64,000 nt of DNA from Streptomyces polyasparticus (GTDB lineage Bacteria > Actinomycetota > Actinomycetes > Streptomycetales > Streptomycetaceae): positions 121,876 to 185,875 of the forward strand of contig NZ_JACTVJ010000023.1 of assembly GCF_014493765.1 (NCBI RefSeq). Reading direction: 5' to 3'. The position numbers were made by a program, and so were the translations under genes. The first letter of the stretch is position 1. Every line of letters starts with the position of its first letter. Shown in pieces: positions 43,400 through 52,315 of this stretch. Under the pieces are notes generated by a model. It ran no database searches and was not told where the DNA came from. It was given only the letters and a program-made list of their open reading frames with translations.

Positions 43400-43549
43400 G
43401 TGACGACGATGACGCTACGGGTGTCACGGGATGGCGGCCGTACGTGGGGGCCGACGGTCACACACGAGGCCGGCCCGGAGGGAGGGGCGGCGACGGACGC
43501 GCCGGGACGCTTCCCGCCGTGCGCCTGCCGCAGATGCGCGATCACCTGA
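43400..43549 (+). CDS. 49-residue micro-protein with C-terminal CxCxxC cluster
   Basis: GTG 43400 starts MTTMTLRVSRDGGRTWGPTV and the protein ends FPPCACRRCAIT, with three cysteines in a CxCxxC pattern that could bind zinc. The start lies four bases after the preceding stop and has GGTGAGG upstream. I cannot assign a function. Its place between a small protein and a winged-helix protein suggests a role in the same unit. It is below usual gene-finder length cut-offs. Confidence 0.55.
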   Translation: MTTMTLRVSRDGGRTWGPTVTHEAGPEGGAATDAPGRFPPCACRRCAIT

Positions 43550-43660
43550 AGTAACCGTCCGTGTGCGGAAGTTGATGTACCGTGAGCGCAAAGCGGCCCC
43601 CGGGCTGGCGCCAACCAGCGTCGAGGGCCTTCACTTCGAGTGCTTACAAGGAGCACCGAA

Positions 43661-44569
43661 ATGCAGCGTCATGCTATCCCGCCTGCCCGCTTCTTCACGC
43701 AGGTGCCGAACGAAATCCTCCGCCACCCCCGACTGTCGTCGGACGCGGTGCGCCTGCTGACCTGGCAGCTCTCCCTCCCCGAAGGCGACAGCTCCCCGCT
43801 GTCCAGAACCGCCGAGCAGGCGGGCCTCGGACGCATCGCCTTCACGCGCGCCAAGCGGCAGTTGAAGGAGGAGGGGTATGTCCACGAGTGGCGCGAGCAG
43901 TGCGGGCGGGGCCGGTGGGTCACCCGGCAGTTGGTCTCGAACGTGCCGCTGAGCGCGGCGGAAGCTGCCGCGGTACGAGACGGTGGCGCCTCCCCGGCGT
44001 CGACTGCCGAGGTCACGGAGCCCACCGACTCGCCGCTGCCGAGTGACGCCCCACCGGCCGCCGGTGACCCGACGCCACCGTCCGTCGGCGATCATCCAGA
44101 CGAACCCCCTTCGGAGAACACCTCCAACCCTCCGCGGGCCGCCCAACTGGTCGCGGATCTAAGCGCGTTGGACGGACGGCTCCACGTCCCGCGCGCCATG
44201 CTGCCCGAGCTCACGGCCCTGGCCGCCGCTTGGCTCGGCGCGGGGCATGCGGCGGACGACGTGCGAGCGGCCGTCACCCGCGGTCTGCCCGCCACGGGCA
44301 GTCCGATCCTGCGCCCCGGCGGGCTCCTGCGGTACCTGCTCAAAGAGGTCCCGCCCGTGCGCGTGCCGCAGCGGCCGAGGGTGGCGGCGATGCGGGAATG
44401 CGCGGGCGAACAGCACGTACAGCCGATGCTGTTCCGTCCGGTTGACGACGAGGACCGGTGCGGGGAGTGCCGCGCGGACAAGGCGGCCGCGCCGCCCCCG
44501 GCGGGAGGCCTCGCGGCCCTGCGCGGAGCGGCGCTGGCCAGAACGGCGCTGCGACACGGTCACGCCTAG
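43661..44569 (+). CDS. Winged helix-turn-helix protein with Pro-rich linker
   Basis: The 302-residue protein starts with a replication-initiator-like or GntR-like winged helix (about 10-75: FFTQVPNEILRHPRLSSDAV; LSRTAEQAGLGRIAFTRAKR). A Pro/Ser/Asp-rich linker covers about 110-170 and a helical C-terminal domain 175-250 (LVADLSALDGRLHVPRAMLP). Near the end lies RCGECR, two cysteines that may bind metal. There is no signal or membrane segment. ATG 43661 follows AAGGAG at seven bases. This type of wHTH protein is frequent in Streptomyces next to XRE/DUF397 genes, without a known function. Confidence 0.8.
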   Translation: MQRHAIPPARFFTQVPNEILRHPRLSSDAVRLLTWQLSLPEGDSSPLSRTAEQAGLGRIAFTRAKRQLKEEGYVHEWREQCGRGRWVTRQLVSNVPLSAAEAAAVRDGGASPASTAEVTEPTDSPLPSDAPPAAGDPTPPSVGDHPDEPPSENTSNPPRAAQLVADLSALDGRLHVPRAMLPELTALAAAWLGAGHAADDVRAAVTRGLPATGSPILRPGGLLRYLLKEVPPVRVPQRPRVAAMRECAGEQHVQPMLFRPVDDEDRCGECRADKAAAPPPAGGLAALRGAALARTALRHGHA

Positions 44570-44660
44570 CGGGCTTGCCGACCCGAACGAATGAACGCAG
44601 GCAGAAACCCGGCGCAGGCGGATACGCTCATGAACAGTGGATCCCCGTAAGGAGGGTGCA

Positions 44661-45248
44661 GTGGCCATCATGATGCACGAGACGTCGATCGCGGACGCTG
44701 CCGAGCGCCTCTGGGACGAGCTTCCCGGGCACCGAGTGGAGATCCTCAACGGGAGCATTGTCGTGACACCACCGCCGGACGGACCGCACCAAGAGGTGTG
44801 CTCCGATGTCGTCTATGAGTTCCGGCAGGCGGGAGGCCGGGAGGCGGGGCTCAAAGCGGTCCCCGGTATCGGCCTCTGGCTCCCCACAGGCCCGGACGAC
44901 TATGCCATCCCCGACCTGTCCATCGTCGACGCCGACTACAGGGACGCCCTGGTCGAGAAGAACTGCTATGCGCCGCATGTCTTCCGTCTCGCCGTGGAGG
45001 TCACGTCGACCAACTGGTCCAACGACCTCATGATCAAGGTCGGGACGTACGCGGCCGCGGGTATTCCCGTCTACCTCGTCGTCGACCGTAAGCACGACGT
45101 GGTCCTGGTCCACACGGACCCCGGCACGGACGGATATGACAACTGCGTCACTTACAAGCGTGGCGCGACCGTACCGGTCCCCGATTCCGTCGGCATCGAG
45201 CTCGAGTTCTCCGTGGACCGCCTCCTCGACGGAGACGACGCGGGCTGA
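44661..45248 (+). CDS. Uma2-family (DUF820) putative endonuclease
   Basis: The 195-residue protein has the PD-(D/E)XK-like Uma2 pattern: RVEILNGSIVVTPPPDGPHQ (Glu and Gln/His), PDLSIVD (catalytic Asp), LAVEVTSTNWSND (Glu-x-Ser/Thr), IKVGTYAAAGIPVYLVVD. Uma2 proteins are restriction-enzyme-fold proteins of unknown target. GTG 44661 has AAGGAGGG upstream. A bidirectional stem-loop separates it from sodF. Its context suggests an accessory cluster member. Confidence 0.9.
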   Translation: MAIMMHETSIADAAERLWDELPGHRVEILNGSIVVTPPPDGPHQEVCSDVVYEFRQAGGREAGLKAVPGIGLWLPTGPDDYAIPDLSIVDADYRDALVEKNCYAPHVFRLAVEVTSTNWSNDLMIKVGTYAAAGIPVYLVVDRKHDVVLVHTDPGTDGYDNCVTYKRGATVPVPDSVGIELEFSVDRLLDGDDAG

Positions 45249-45280
45249 TGCGTGCGGCCGACGCCGGGTCGCGTGCGGAA

Positions 45281-45311
45281 AGCCCCCGCGAGTCACGTCC
45301 TCGCGGGGGCT
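45281..45311. terminator. Bidirectional terminator
   Basis: AGCCCCCGCGAG pairs with CTCGCGGGGGCT across a seven-base loop, between the Uma2 gene (+) and sodF (-). Confidence 0.85.
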
Positions 45312-45382
45312 CTCCTCTCTCCGCCTGCCTGGTGAATCGGTGAGAAGACGATCACGAGGGCAGGTGCTCAGGGGTTACGGCG

Positions 45383-46030
45383 TCACGGCGCGAGCAGCAG
45401 GTTGTACGAGCGCTCCTTGGCCGCGGCGTAACGGCGGGCCACGTCCTGCCAGTTGACGACCGCCCACATCGCCTCGATGAAGTCCACCTTCTGGTTCCTG
45501 TACTGCAGATAGAAGGCGTGCTCCCAGGCGTCGAACACCAGGATCGGGGTCGAGCCCTGGCCGACGTTGCCCTGGTGGTCGTAGATCTGCTCGACGATCA
45601 GCCGCTCGCTCACCGGCTCGTACGCGAGCACGCCCCAGCCCGAACCCTGCGTGGTGGCCGAGGCCTTGGTGAGCTGCGCCTTGAACGCGGCGAAGGAGCC
45701 GAAGGACTCGGTGATCGCGTCGGCCAACTCGCCCACGCCGTCGGCCGCGAGGGGTTCGCCGCCGCCGTCCTTCGGGCCCGTCATGTTCTGCCAGTAGATC
45801 GAGTGCAGGATGTGGCCGGAGAGGTGGAAGGCCAGGTTCTTCTCCAGGCCGTTGATCGAGCCCCACGTCTCCTTGTCACGCGCCTCGGCGAGCTGCTCCA
45901 GGGTGTCGTTCGCCCCCTTCACATACGCCGCGTGGTGCTTGTCGTGGTGCAGCTCGATGATCTCCGGGCTGATCACGGGCGCGAGTGCGGAGTAGTCGTA
46001 AGGGAGTTCAGGGAGTGTGTACACGGCCAT
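45383..46030 (-). CDS. sodF: Iron superoxide dismutase (Fe/Zn type)
   Basis: The 215-residue enzyme dismutates superoxide in the cytoplasm. Metal ligands of the Fe/Mn family are visible: H28 in ELHHDKHH, H76 in [10 protein letters not shown]167 and H171 in [15 protein letters not shown] 46030 has GGAGGGG about 10 bases upstream. Upstream lies a perfect Nur box (46060-46076), which in Streptomyces coelicolor lets nickel-bound Nur repress sodF while the nickel enzyme SodN takes over. The 5' region also carries an 11-bp inverted repeat. In that species a small RNA cut from the sodN 3' end also targets sodF mRNA; whether it does here cannot be seen. Confidence 0.96.
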   Translation of the reverse strand: MAVYTLPELPYDYSALAPVISPEIIELHHDKHHAAYVKGANDTLEQLAEARDKETWGSINGLEKNLAFHLSGHILHSIYWQNMTGPKDGGGEPLAADGVGELADAITESFGSFAAFKAQLTKASATTQGSGWGVLAYEPVSERLIVEQIYDHQGNVGQGSTPILVFDAWEHAFYLQYRNQKVDFIEAMWAVVNWQDVARRYAAAKERSYNLLLAP

Positions 46031-46059
46031 GACGATCGATCCCCTCCGAGATCTGCTTA

Positions 46060-46076
46060 TTGCAAGTCTCTTGCAA
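46060..46076 (-). promoter_or_regulatory. Nur box
   Basis: TTGCAA-GTCTC-TTGCAA, matching the TTGCAA-N5-TTGCAA consensus of the nickel-sensing Fur-family regulator Nur, 30 bases upstream of the sodF start codon. It probably overlaps the start of transcription. Confidence 0.85.
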
Positions 46077-46125
46077 CTGCAGGTTAGCAGCAAGAGACTT
46101 GTCGGGGGTGTGCGTGGGCAACGCG

Positions 46126-46158
46126 AAGCCCCGCCCGGATCGAGTCCGGGCGGGGCTT
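46126..46158 (-). terminator. Perfect 14-bp stem terminator
   Basis: AAGCCCCGCCCGGA pairs with TCCGGGCGGGGCTT, loop TCGAG, just 3' of the minus-strand amino acid permease. Confidence 0.9.
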
Positions 46159-46181
46159 GGGGTGCGTGGTGAGGGTGCAGG

Positions 46182-47735
46182 TCAGACGGGAGTGGCCGAC
46201 TTCTCGGGTGCACTCTCGGAGTCGGCCGCCGGGCTCTGCGTCGGGACGGGTGCGGGCGAGGCGCCGAGCCCCTCGACGCGCTCGGCCAGCCGCGTGACCT
46301 TCTCGGTCAGGTCCTTGAGCTTGTTGGACTGCTGGAGCGCGTAACCGACGACCGCCAGGAACACCGTCAGGCCGCCCGTGTAGTACAGCTGCGTCCGCGT
46401 GCCCTCCTCGCGGGCCATGAGGACGAAGACGGCCGCCATGCCGGCGAGTGCCACCCACGTCAGCCACGGGAACAGCCACATCTTCACGGCCAGCTTCTCC
46501 GGCGCCTCGCGCTCCAGCGTGCGCCGCATCCGCAGCTGGGCGGCGGCGATGAAGAACCAGACGACGAGGATGATGGCGCCGATCATGTTCAGCAGCCAGG
46601 CGAAGATCGTCTCCGGGTACCAGTAGCTGAGCAGCACCGCGAAGAAGCCGAACACGCTGGAGGCGAGCACGGCGATCCGCGGCACACCGCCGGAGATGCG
46701 GCCGAGAGCGGGCGGGCCGAGCCGGCGCGAGACCAGGGAACCGGCCATGCGCGAGGCTCCGTAGATGTTCGCGTTCATCGCCGAGAGCAGCGCGATCAGG
46801 ACGACCACATTCATGATCTGGCCGGCGGCGGGCAGGCCGAGGCGCTCCAGCGTGACGACGTACGAGCCCTTGCCGGAGGCGAGGGCCGGGTCGTCCCACG
46901 GGACGAGCGTGACGATGACGGCCATCGAGCCCACGTAGAAGAGGGCGATCCGCCACATCGCGGTGCGCACGGCCTTGGCCACGCCCTTGACCGGGTGCTC
47001 CGATTCGGCGGCCGCGATGGTGACGGTCTCCAGACCTCCGTACGCGAACACCGAGGCGAGGAGGCCGACGATCAGCCCGTCGACGCCGGTCGGGAAGAAG
47101 CCGCCGTCGCCGGAGAGATGCGTGAGGCCGGGGGCCTCGGTGTCGGAGCCGGGCAGCACGCCGAGGATCGCGAGCACGCCGATGACCAGGAACGCCACGA
47201 TGGCGAGGACCTTGAGGGTGGCGAACCAGAACTCGAACTCACCGAAGTGCCGTACGGAGATGAGGTTCGTGGCGCAGAAGACCACCATGAACAGCGCGAC
47301 GAAGACCCACTCCGGGACGCCCGGGATCCACCCGTGGACGATCGAAGCGGCACCGATGCCTTCGAGGCCGACCGCCACACACAGCAGGAACCAGAACGAC
47401 CAGCCGGCTGTGAACCCCGCCCAGGGCCCGATGGCCTTCTCGGCGTGCACCGAGAACGAACCGGAGGCCGGGTTGGCCGCGGCCATCTCGCCGAGCATCC
47501 GCATCACGAGCATGACGAGCGCACCCGAGATCGCATACGCGACGATGATCGACGGGCCCGCGGCCGCGATGGCGGCGCCGGAGCCCACGAAGAGACCGGC
47601 GCCGATCACGCCGCCGAGCGCGATCATCGAAAGGTGGCGCTGCTTGAGGCTGTTGGTCAGGGCCGGCGCTTCGGTGCCAGGGGCGCCGGTCGCCGGAGCG
47701 TCCTCGACGGACGTCGGTGCGGAGGGCGGTGTCAT
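46182..47735 (-). CDS. Amino acid permease (APC family, GABA-permease-like)
   Basis: The 517-residue protein has 12 expected helices and the AAT/GABA-permease signature [39 protein letters not shown] and [11 protein letters not shown]. It should import an amino acid with protons. An Ala/Pro/Thr-rich N-terminus and a C-terminal tail with a short coiled-coil-like stretch ([18 protein letters not shown]) are extra features. The start ATG 47735 has a weak ribosome site. The next permease gene upstream is a close relative. Substrate unknown. Confidence 0.92.
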   Translation of the reverse strand: MTPPSAPTSVEDAPATGAPGTEAPALTNSLKQRHLSMIALGGVIGAGLFVGSGAAIAAAGPSIIVAYAISGALVMLVMRMLGEMAAANPASGSFSVHAEKAIGPWAGFTAGWSFWFLLCVAVGLEGIGAASIVHGWIPGVPEWVFVALFMVVFCATNLISVRHFGEFEFWFATLKVLAIVAFLVIGVLAILGVLPGSDTEAPGLTHLSGDGGFFPTGVDGLIVGLLASVFAYGGLETVTIAAAESEHPVKGVAKAVRTAMWRIALFYVGSMAVIVTLVPWDDPALASGKGSYVVTLERLGLPAAGQIMNVVVLIALLSAMNANIYGASRMAGSLVSRRLGPPALGRISGGVPRIAVLASSVFGFFAVLLSYWYPETIFAWLLNMIGAIILVVWFFIAAAQLRMRRTLEREAPEKLAVKMWLFPWLTWVALAGMAAVFVLMAREEGTRTQLYYTGGLTVFLAVVGYALQQSNKLKDLTEKVTRLAERVEGLGASPAPVPTQSPAADSESAPEKSATPV

Positions 47736-47875
47736 GACAAGGGGATCCGTACGTCGGTGTCAGGTGTCTCGCAGATGGCTCGCATAAGCGAGGGATCAGT
47801 CTGAGGGCACCGTCCGCTGGCCCGGCAGGGGTGACCGGAATCCGGACGCCTTGCTCACGCGCGGTACAGGACTGG

Positions 47876-49255
47876 TTACTTCCGCTTGTCGAATGCGAAG
47901 TCCCGTACGAGCGCGACCGCGATGACGAGCACCGTCGCGGCGCCCGACCACAGCAGCTGCGGACGGGCCGTGTCGTCGGTGAGCATCAGGCCCACGATGG
48001 CCGCCATGCCCGCGAGCGCGCACCAGGTCAGATACGGGAACGCCCACATCTTGAGGACCAGCTTCTGAGGCGCCTCGCGCTCGATGCGGCGGCGCAGCCG
48101 CAGCTGGGCCACCGCGATCAGGGCCCAGACGAAGATCAGGACCGAGCCGACCGCGTTGAGCATGTAGTGGAAGACGGAGTCCGGCCACTTCAGATTCAGC
48201 AGGACGGACACGAAGCCGAAGGTCACCGAGGCGAGCACCGCGCGCCGCGGCACTCCGCTGCCGCCCACCTTGAGCAGCGCGCGGGGCGCCTCGCGTCGTT
48301 CGGCAAGGGAGAAGAGCATCCGCGAGGAGCCGTACGCGTTGGCGTTGAGCGCGGAGAGCAGGGCCACGAAGACCACGATGTTCATGATCGTGCCGGCCGA
48401 GGGGATGCCGATCGAGTCGAGCACGGTGACATACGGGCTGACCGTGCCGCTCTGCATCGTCCACGGCAGCACCGTGACGATGACCAGCATCGACCCCACG
48501 TAGAAGAAGAGGATCCGCCACACCGCGCTGCGCACCGCGCGCGAGACCGAGCGGGCCGGGTCCTCGGACTCGGCGGCCGCGATGGTGACGACCTCGAGGC
48601 CGCCGAACGCGAAGATCACCGCGAGCACTCCGGAGATCACGCCCTCCCAGCCGTGCGGCAGGAAGCCGCCCTGGCCGGTGAGGTTGGTGAAGCCGACCGG
48701 GTCGGTGTCGGGCAGGAGGCCGAAGATCGCGAGGGTGCCGAGCACCAGGAAGGCGACGATCGCGCACACCTTGAGCGCGGCGAACCAGAACTCGAACTCG
48801 CCGAAGTTCCGCACCGCGACGAGGTTCGCCACGGTGAACACCGACATGAAGATCAGCACCCAGGCCCACTGCGGTACGGCGGGCGCCCAGCCGTGGGCGA
48901 TCTGCGCGGCGGCGGTGGCCTCGACGGCGAGCACCACGACGAGCAGGAACCAGTAGAGCCAGCCGGCGCTGAACCCGGCCCAGCGGCCGATCGCCTTCTC
49001 GGCGTGCACGGAGAACGAACCCGAGGCCGGCACGGCCGCCGACATCTCGCCGAGCATCCGCATCACCAGCATCGCGAGCACGCCCGCGATCAGATACGAC
49101 ACGATGATGCCGGGCCCGGCGACCGCGATGCCCGCGCCCGAGCCGACGAAGAGTCCGGCGCCGATGACTCCGCCGAGGCCGAGCATCGTGAGGTGGCGCT
49201 GTTTCAGGCCGTGGCCGAGGGGTTCGGGCCCGTCGGTCAGCGAGGTGTCGTGCAT
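47876..49255 (-). CDS. Amino acid permease (APC family), second of three
   Basis: The 459-residue protein resembles the neighbouring permease ([43 protein letters not shown]-type helix 3). It ends right after the twelfth helix with DFAFDKRK and lacks the long tail of its neighbour. Tandem copies suggest duplication with change of substrate. It is divergent from bioY across about 290 bases. Substrate unknown. Confidence 0.9.
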   Translation of the reverse strand: MHDTSLTDGPEPLGHGLKQRHLTMLGLGGVIGAGLFVGSGAGIAVAGPGIIVSYLIAGVLAMLVMRMLGEMSAAVPASGSFSVHAEKAIGRWAGFSAGWLYWFLLVVVLAVEATAAAQIAHGWAPAVPQWAWVLIFMSVFTVANLVAVRNFGEFEFWFAALKVCAIVAFLVLGTLAIFGLLPDTDPVGFTNLTGQGGFLPHGWEGVISGVLAVIFAFGGLEVVTIAAAESEDPARSVSRAVRSAVWRILFFYVGSMLVIVTVLPWTMQSGTVSPYVTVLDSIGIPSAGTIMNIVVFVALLSALNANAYGSSRMLFSLAERREAPRALLKVGGSGVPRRAVLASVTFGFVSVLLNLKWPDSVFHYMLNAVGSVLIFVWALIAVAQLRLRRRIEREAPQKLVLKMWAFPYLTWCALAGMAAIVGLMLTDDTARPQLLWSGAATVLVIAVALVRDFAFDKRK

Positions 49256-49545
49256 CGTCGGCTCTCGGAGGGGATTGGTGGGACCCTACAGTCTCGCCCG
49301 CGAGCTGTGATTTGCGCAAAACGGACAGCCTTGGACGTAGGCCCTAGTGACGGAGGTCACCCACTTCCGGCTCCGGGGCTTGTTTTTGTCCGGAGCATAC
49401 GAAGGCGCCAAGTGCCGCTTTGTCGACGGCTGATGGTGAACGAGCGTTGACCGCTGGGATAGCGTCGCCGTGTCCCGAGCCGAACTTTTCCGGGGTCCCG
49501 CGCCTGTCCCTGCCGCGGCGTCCCGCCCGCTTCCCTGGAGTCCGT
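49256..49545. other. Divergent intergenic region upstream of bioY
   Basis: These 290 bases separate a permease gene (-) and bioY (+). I see no gene and no clear biotin operator. TGACGGAGGTCA (49348-49359) is an imperfect dyad, and GGAG before ATG 49546 is the ribosome site. Confidence 0.3.
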
Positions 49546-50130
49546 ATGAGCACCGCAGCTGTCGCGACCCGCCCCGGTGAGGTCCTCGCCGACCTTCTGC
49601 CCGCCTCGCGTGTCCGTGACATCGCGCTGGTCGTCGGCGGCGCCGCGCTCACTGCGCTCTCCGCGCAGCTGTCGGTGCCGGTCCCCGGCTCCCCGGTCCC
49701 GGTCACCGGCCAGACCTTCGCCGCCCTCCTGGTCGGCACCTCGCTCGGCGCCCGCCGCGGTCTGCTCTCCTTCGGCCTGTACGCGCTGGTCGGCAGCCTC
49801 GGCGCCCCGATCTTCCAGAACGGCACGTCCGGCTGGGGCGGCGCCTCCTTCGGCTACATCGTCGGCATGCTGATCGCCGCCGGCATGGTGGGTGCGCTTG
49901 CCCGCCGCGGCGGCGACCGCTCCGTGCTGCGTACGGCCGGGACGATGGTGCTCGGGTCCGCGGTGATCTACGCGGTGGGCGTGCCGTGGCTGATGGTGTC
50001 CACGGGCATGTCGCTCTCCGCGGCCTGGGCCGCGGGCGTGGTGCCCTTCCTGATCGGCGACGGTCTGAAGGCCGCGCTGGCCATGGGCGCGCTGCCGGCC
50101 GCGTGGAAGCTGGTCGGCCGCAAGAGCTGA
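49546..50130 (+). CDS. bioY: BioY biotin transporter subunit
   Basis: The 194-residue membrane protein shows the BioY S-component pattern: VPVPGSPVPVTGQTFAALLVGTSLGARRG, then YALVGSLGAPIF and a GYIVGMLIAA helix, with six predicted helices. BioY binds biotin in the membrane and may work alone or with energy-coupling (ECF) ATPases; no BioM/BioN genes are adjacent. ATG 49546 follows CTGGAG. The downstream gene is convergent. Confidence 0.95.
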   Translation: MSTAAVATRPGEVLADLLPASRVRDIALVVGGAALTALSAQLSVPVPGSPVPVTGQTFAALLVGTSLGARRGLLSFGLYALVGSLGAPIFQNGTSGWGGASFGYIVGMLIAAGMVGALARRGGDRSVLRTAGTMVLGSAVIYAVGVPWLMVSTGMSLSAAWAAGVVPFLIGDGLKAALAMGALPAAWKLVGRKS

Positions 50131-50164
50131 GGCCGCGGCCGGGATTTCGCTCGGCCTGCAGGTC

Positions 50165-51466
50165 TCACGGATGGGGAACGGGCCGGCTGCTGCCGGCCCG
50201 TTCCTCGTGCGCCCGAGCGCGGTCCATCTCGGCCCACTCCGGCCGCAGTCCGGTCAGGTTCGTCGTGAGGAAGTAGACGGCGCCGCAGACCAGGAGGACG
50301 GGCGTCAGACCGGCGAGCGCGACGGCGGAGCCCGCGAGCAGTCCGCCGAGCGGGATGCCCGACCAGGCGAGGGAGTCGGCAAGGGCCTGGACCCGGCCGA
50401 GCAGCGGCCGGGGCACGCGCTCCACGGACACCGCGCCCAGGATCGGGTTGAGGAAACCCGCCCCGAACCCGGCGACGACGAACACCGCGACCAGCGTGCC
50501 GAGGGACGCCCCGGACGCGAGGGCCACGAACCGCGGGGCGCCGAGCACCAGGAAGCCGCCGAGCAGCACGGCGCGGCGGGGGAGCCGGTGCGCCAGCACG
50601 GTGGCGAGCAGGCTGCCGGCCACCGCCGCCGCGCTGCCCGCGCCCGCGAGCAGGCCGATCGCGGCGGGTCCGTGACCGGACTCCTTGGCCCACACCGGCA
50701 CGAGCACCGCGTTGAACGCGGCGTCGAGCAGATTGGTGATCGTGACCATCACGACCAGCGAGAGCAGCAGCCGGTCGCCCCGCAGGAAGGCGAAGCCCGC
50801 GGCGAACCGCTGCCGGTAGGAACCCTCGTCGCCCGGGCCGTCCTGCGCCGGTGCCGGCCGTCCCATGCCGCGGGGCAGCGCCACCGCGACGAGCAGGGAA
50901 CCGAGCGCGAAGCAGGCCGCGTTGACGAACAGTCCGGTGAGCGGGCCGACCAGCATGATCAGCGCGCCGCCCGCCGCCGGACCCACCGTGGACGCGAGCC
51001 GGTCGATCACCCCGCTGAGCCCCATGGCCCGTTCGAGCGGGACGCCGCCGCGCTCGGCCGCGTCCGGGACCATCACACGCTTCGCCAGATCGCCCGGTCC
51101 GCGTGCCGTACCGATCACCGCCACGAGGGCGAGCAGCAGCGGGAGCGAGAGCAGTCCGAGCCCGTGGCACACGGGTACGGCCACCGCGGCGGCGGAACTG
51201 ACCAGATCGGTCGCCCACGACACCACCCGCGGTCCCGTCCTGTCCACGAGAGGACCGGCGAGCGCCTTGGCCACCACGTAGGGGGTCATTTCGCAGAAGG
51301 CCACGAGCCCGGTCTGCGTGGCGCTGCCCGTGGTCATGAGCACGAACCACGGCAGCGCGATGGCGGAGACACGGGTGCCGGTCAGGGAGACCGCGAGGGC
51401 GCCGAGGATGCCGGCCAGGGGCCGCAGGGTGCGTCCGTCGGATATGTCTCCCGCGCCCGCGCTCAT
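50165..51466 (-). CDS. MFS efflux transporter
   Basis: The 433-residue protein has 12 hydrophobic helices and MFS/DHA-like motifs: PYVVAKALAGPLVDRTGPRVV (motif A region), GTARGPGDLAKRVMVP, RVQALADSLAWSGIPLGGLL. It resembles enterobactin/macrolide-type exporters (MFS_3). Its ATG overlaps the stop of the regulator gene (ATGA at 51463-51466), so both are translated together. The regulator probably represses both until a toxic compound appears. Substrate unknown. Confidence 0.9.
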   Translation of the reverse strand: MSAGAGDISDGRTLRPLAGILGALAVSLTGTRVSAIALPWFVLMTTGSATQTGLVAFCEMTPYVVAKALAGPLVDRTGPRVVSWATDLVSSAAAVAVPVCHGLGLLSLPLLLALVAVIGTARGPGDLAKRVMVPDAAERGGVPLERAMGLSGVIDRLASTVGPAAGGALIMLVGPLTGLFVNAACFALGSLLVAVALPRGMGRPAPAQDGPGDEGSYRQRFAAGFAFLRGDRLLLSLVVMVTITNLLDAAFNAVLVPVWAKESGHGPAAIGLLAGAGSAAAVAGSLLATVLAHRLPRRAVLLGGFLVLGAPRFVALASGASLGTLVAVFVVAGFGAGFLNPILGAVSVERVPRPLLGRVQALADSLAWSGIPLGGLLAGSAVALAGLTPVLLVCGAVYFLTTNLTGLRPEWAEMDRARAHEERAGSSRPVPHP

Positions 51467-52158
51467 GAAGGGGCTCCCGGCCTGTCCTGGGGCTCCGGTC
51501 CATCCTCGGGCTCCGGTCCATCCTCGGGTTCCGGTCCGTCCTCGGGTTCCGGTCCGTCCTCGGGCTGCGGCTCGTCCTCGCGCCCCGGACCGTCCCCCGG
51601 CTCCGGCAGCAACTGCGTGATCAGCGTGATGCGTTCGGCGCCCGCGGGTGCCCGGGCGGCGGTCTCCGCCGAGTCCTTGCGGTAGCGGGCGATCACGGCA
51701 TGCAGCTCCGTGCGCAGCTCGCCGGCCTCCTCGGGTGTCAGCCGCAGCGGCCAGTTGGAGAGGTCGAAGGTCTCCTGCCAGGCGGCCGGCAGCGTCTGCA
51801 GCGAGTCGAGGGTGCGCTGGGTGCGCTGCGCGTACGAGGCGGCCACCGAGTGCAGATAGGCGAGCGTCGCCTCGGGCTCCTGCTCCGAGAGCGCACTGGT
51901 GTCGAGCGTCGTCACGCGGTGCACCGCACGCCACCACCGCTCCCGCGCGTTGCCGCGCCCAGTGTCCTCCTCGACGAAGCCCGCCGCCGCGAGCCGGCGC
52001 AGGTGATAGCTGGCGGTGCCCGAGTTCACGCCGAGCCGTTCGGCGATCGCGGTCGCCGTCGAAGGGCCGTGCCTGCGCAGCAGGCCGAGGGCCTGTACGC
52101 GCACGGGGTGGGCGAGGGCGCGCAGGCCCTTGGCGTCGAGGACGACGGTTTCCTTCAT
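51463..52158 (-). CDS. ArsR-type winged-helix regulator with acidic repeat tail
   Basis: The 231-residue protein has an ArsR/TrmB-like winged helix at about 5-85 (ALAHPVRVQALGLLRRHGPS; GVNSGTASYHLRRLAAAGFV), a helical middle part, and a C-terminal tail of near-perfect PEPEDG repeats (from about 200), which is unusual for a repressor. A very large dyad at 52178-52222, 20 bases upstream of its start, is the likely operator. The MFS gene is translationally coupled. Function as local regulator of the exporter is inferred from position. Confidence 0.88.
   Translation of the reverse strand: MKETVVLDAKGLRALAHPVRVQALGLLRRHGPSTATAIAERLGVNSGTASYHLRRLAAAGFVEEDTGRGNARERWWRAVHRVTTLDTSALSEQEPEATLAYLHSVAASYAQRTQRTLDSLQTLPAAWQETFDLSNWPLRLTPEEAGELRTELHAVIARYRKDSAETAARAPAGAERITLITQLLPEPGDGPGREDEPQPEDGPEPEDGPEPEDGPEPEDGPEPQDRPGAPS
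51490..51579 (-). repeat. 18-base tandem repeat, five copies, encoding PEPEDG
   Basis: Units of 18 bases (GGGCTCCGGTCCATCCTC and close variants) encode the acidic repeats at the C-terminus of the regulator. Copies 1-2 and 3-4 are almost identical in pairs, indicating recent expansion. Confidence 0.9.
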
Positions 52159-52177
52159 GCCCCCGGACCATAGACCC

Positions 52178-52222
52178 CGAAGACTTCTTTGCGAAGAGTG
52201 CTTTGCGAAGAAGTCTTCGCAA
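52178..52222. promoter_or_regulatory. Large nested dyad, likely operator
   Basis: Positions 52178-52196 and 52201-52219 form a 19-4-19 inverted repeat with 17 of 19 matches. Nested within it, 52203-52222 (TTGCGAAGAAGTCTTCGCAA) is a perfect 9-2-9 palindrome, and CTTTGCGAAGA is directly repeated. It lies between the regulator (-) and the kinase (+). Confidence 0.75.
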
Positions 52223-52315
52223 TTGCCGGTGCCGCCAGGGGAGTTGGCACCGGTTCGCCCCTAACTAAGCTGGAGGAACGGCACGTTCAACTCGGCACAC
52301 GGGGGTGCGACGGAC

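Noticed and set aside
49256-49545. Biotin riboswitch or BirA operator before bioY
   Set aside because: I could not recognise a conserved structure or a clear biotin operator.
51490-51579. CRISPR-like array in the regulator gene
   Set aside because: The 18-base units are contiguous and encode PEPEDG repeats.
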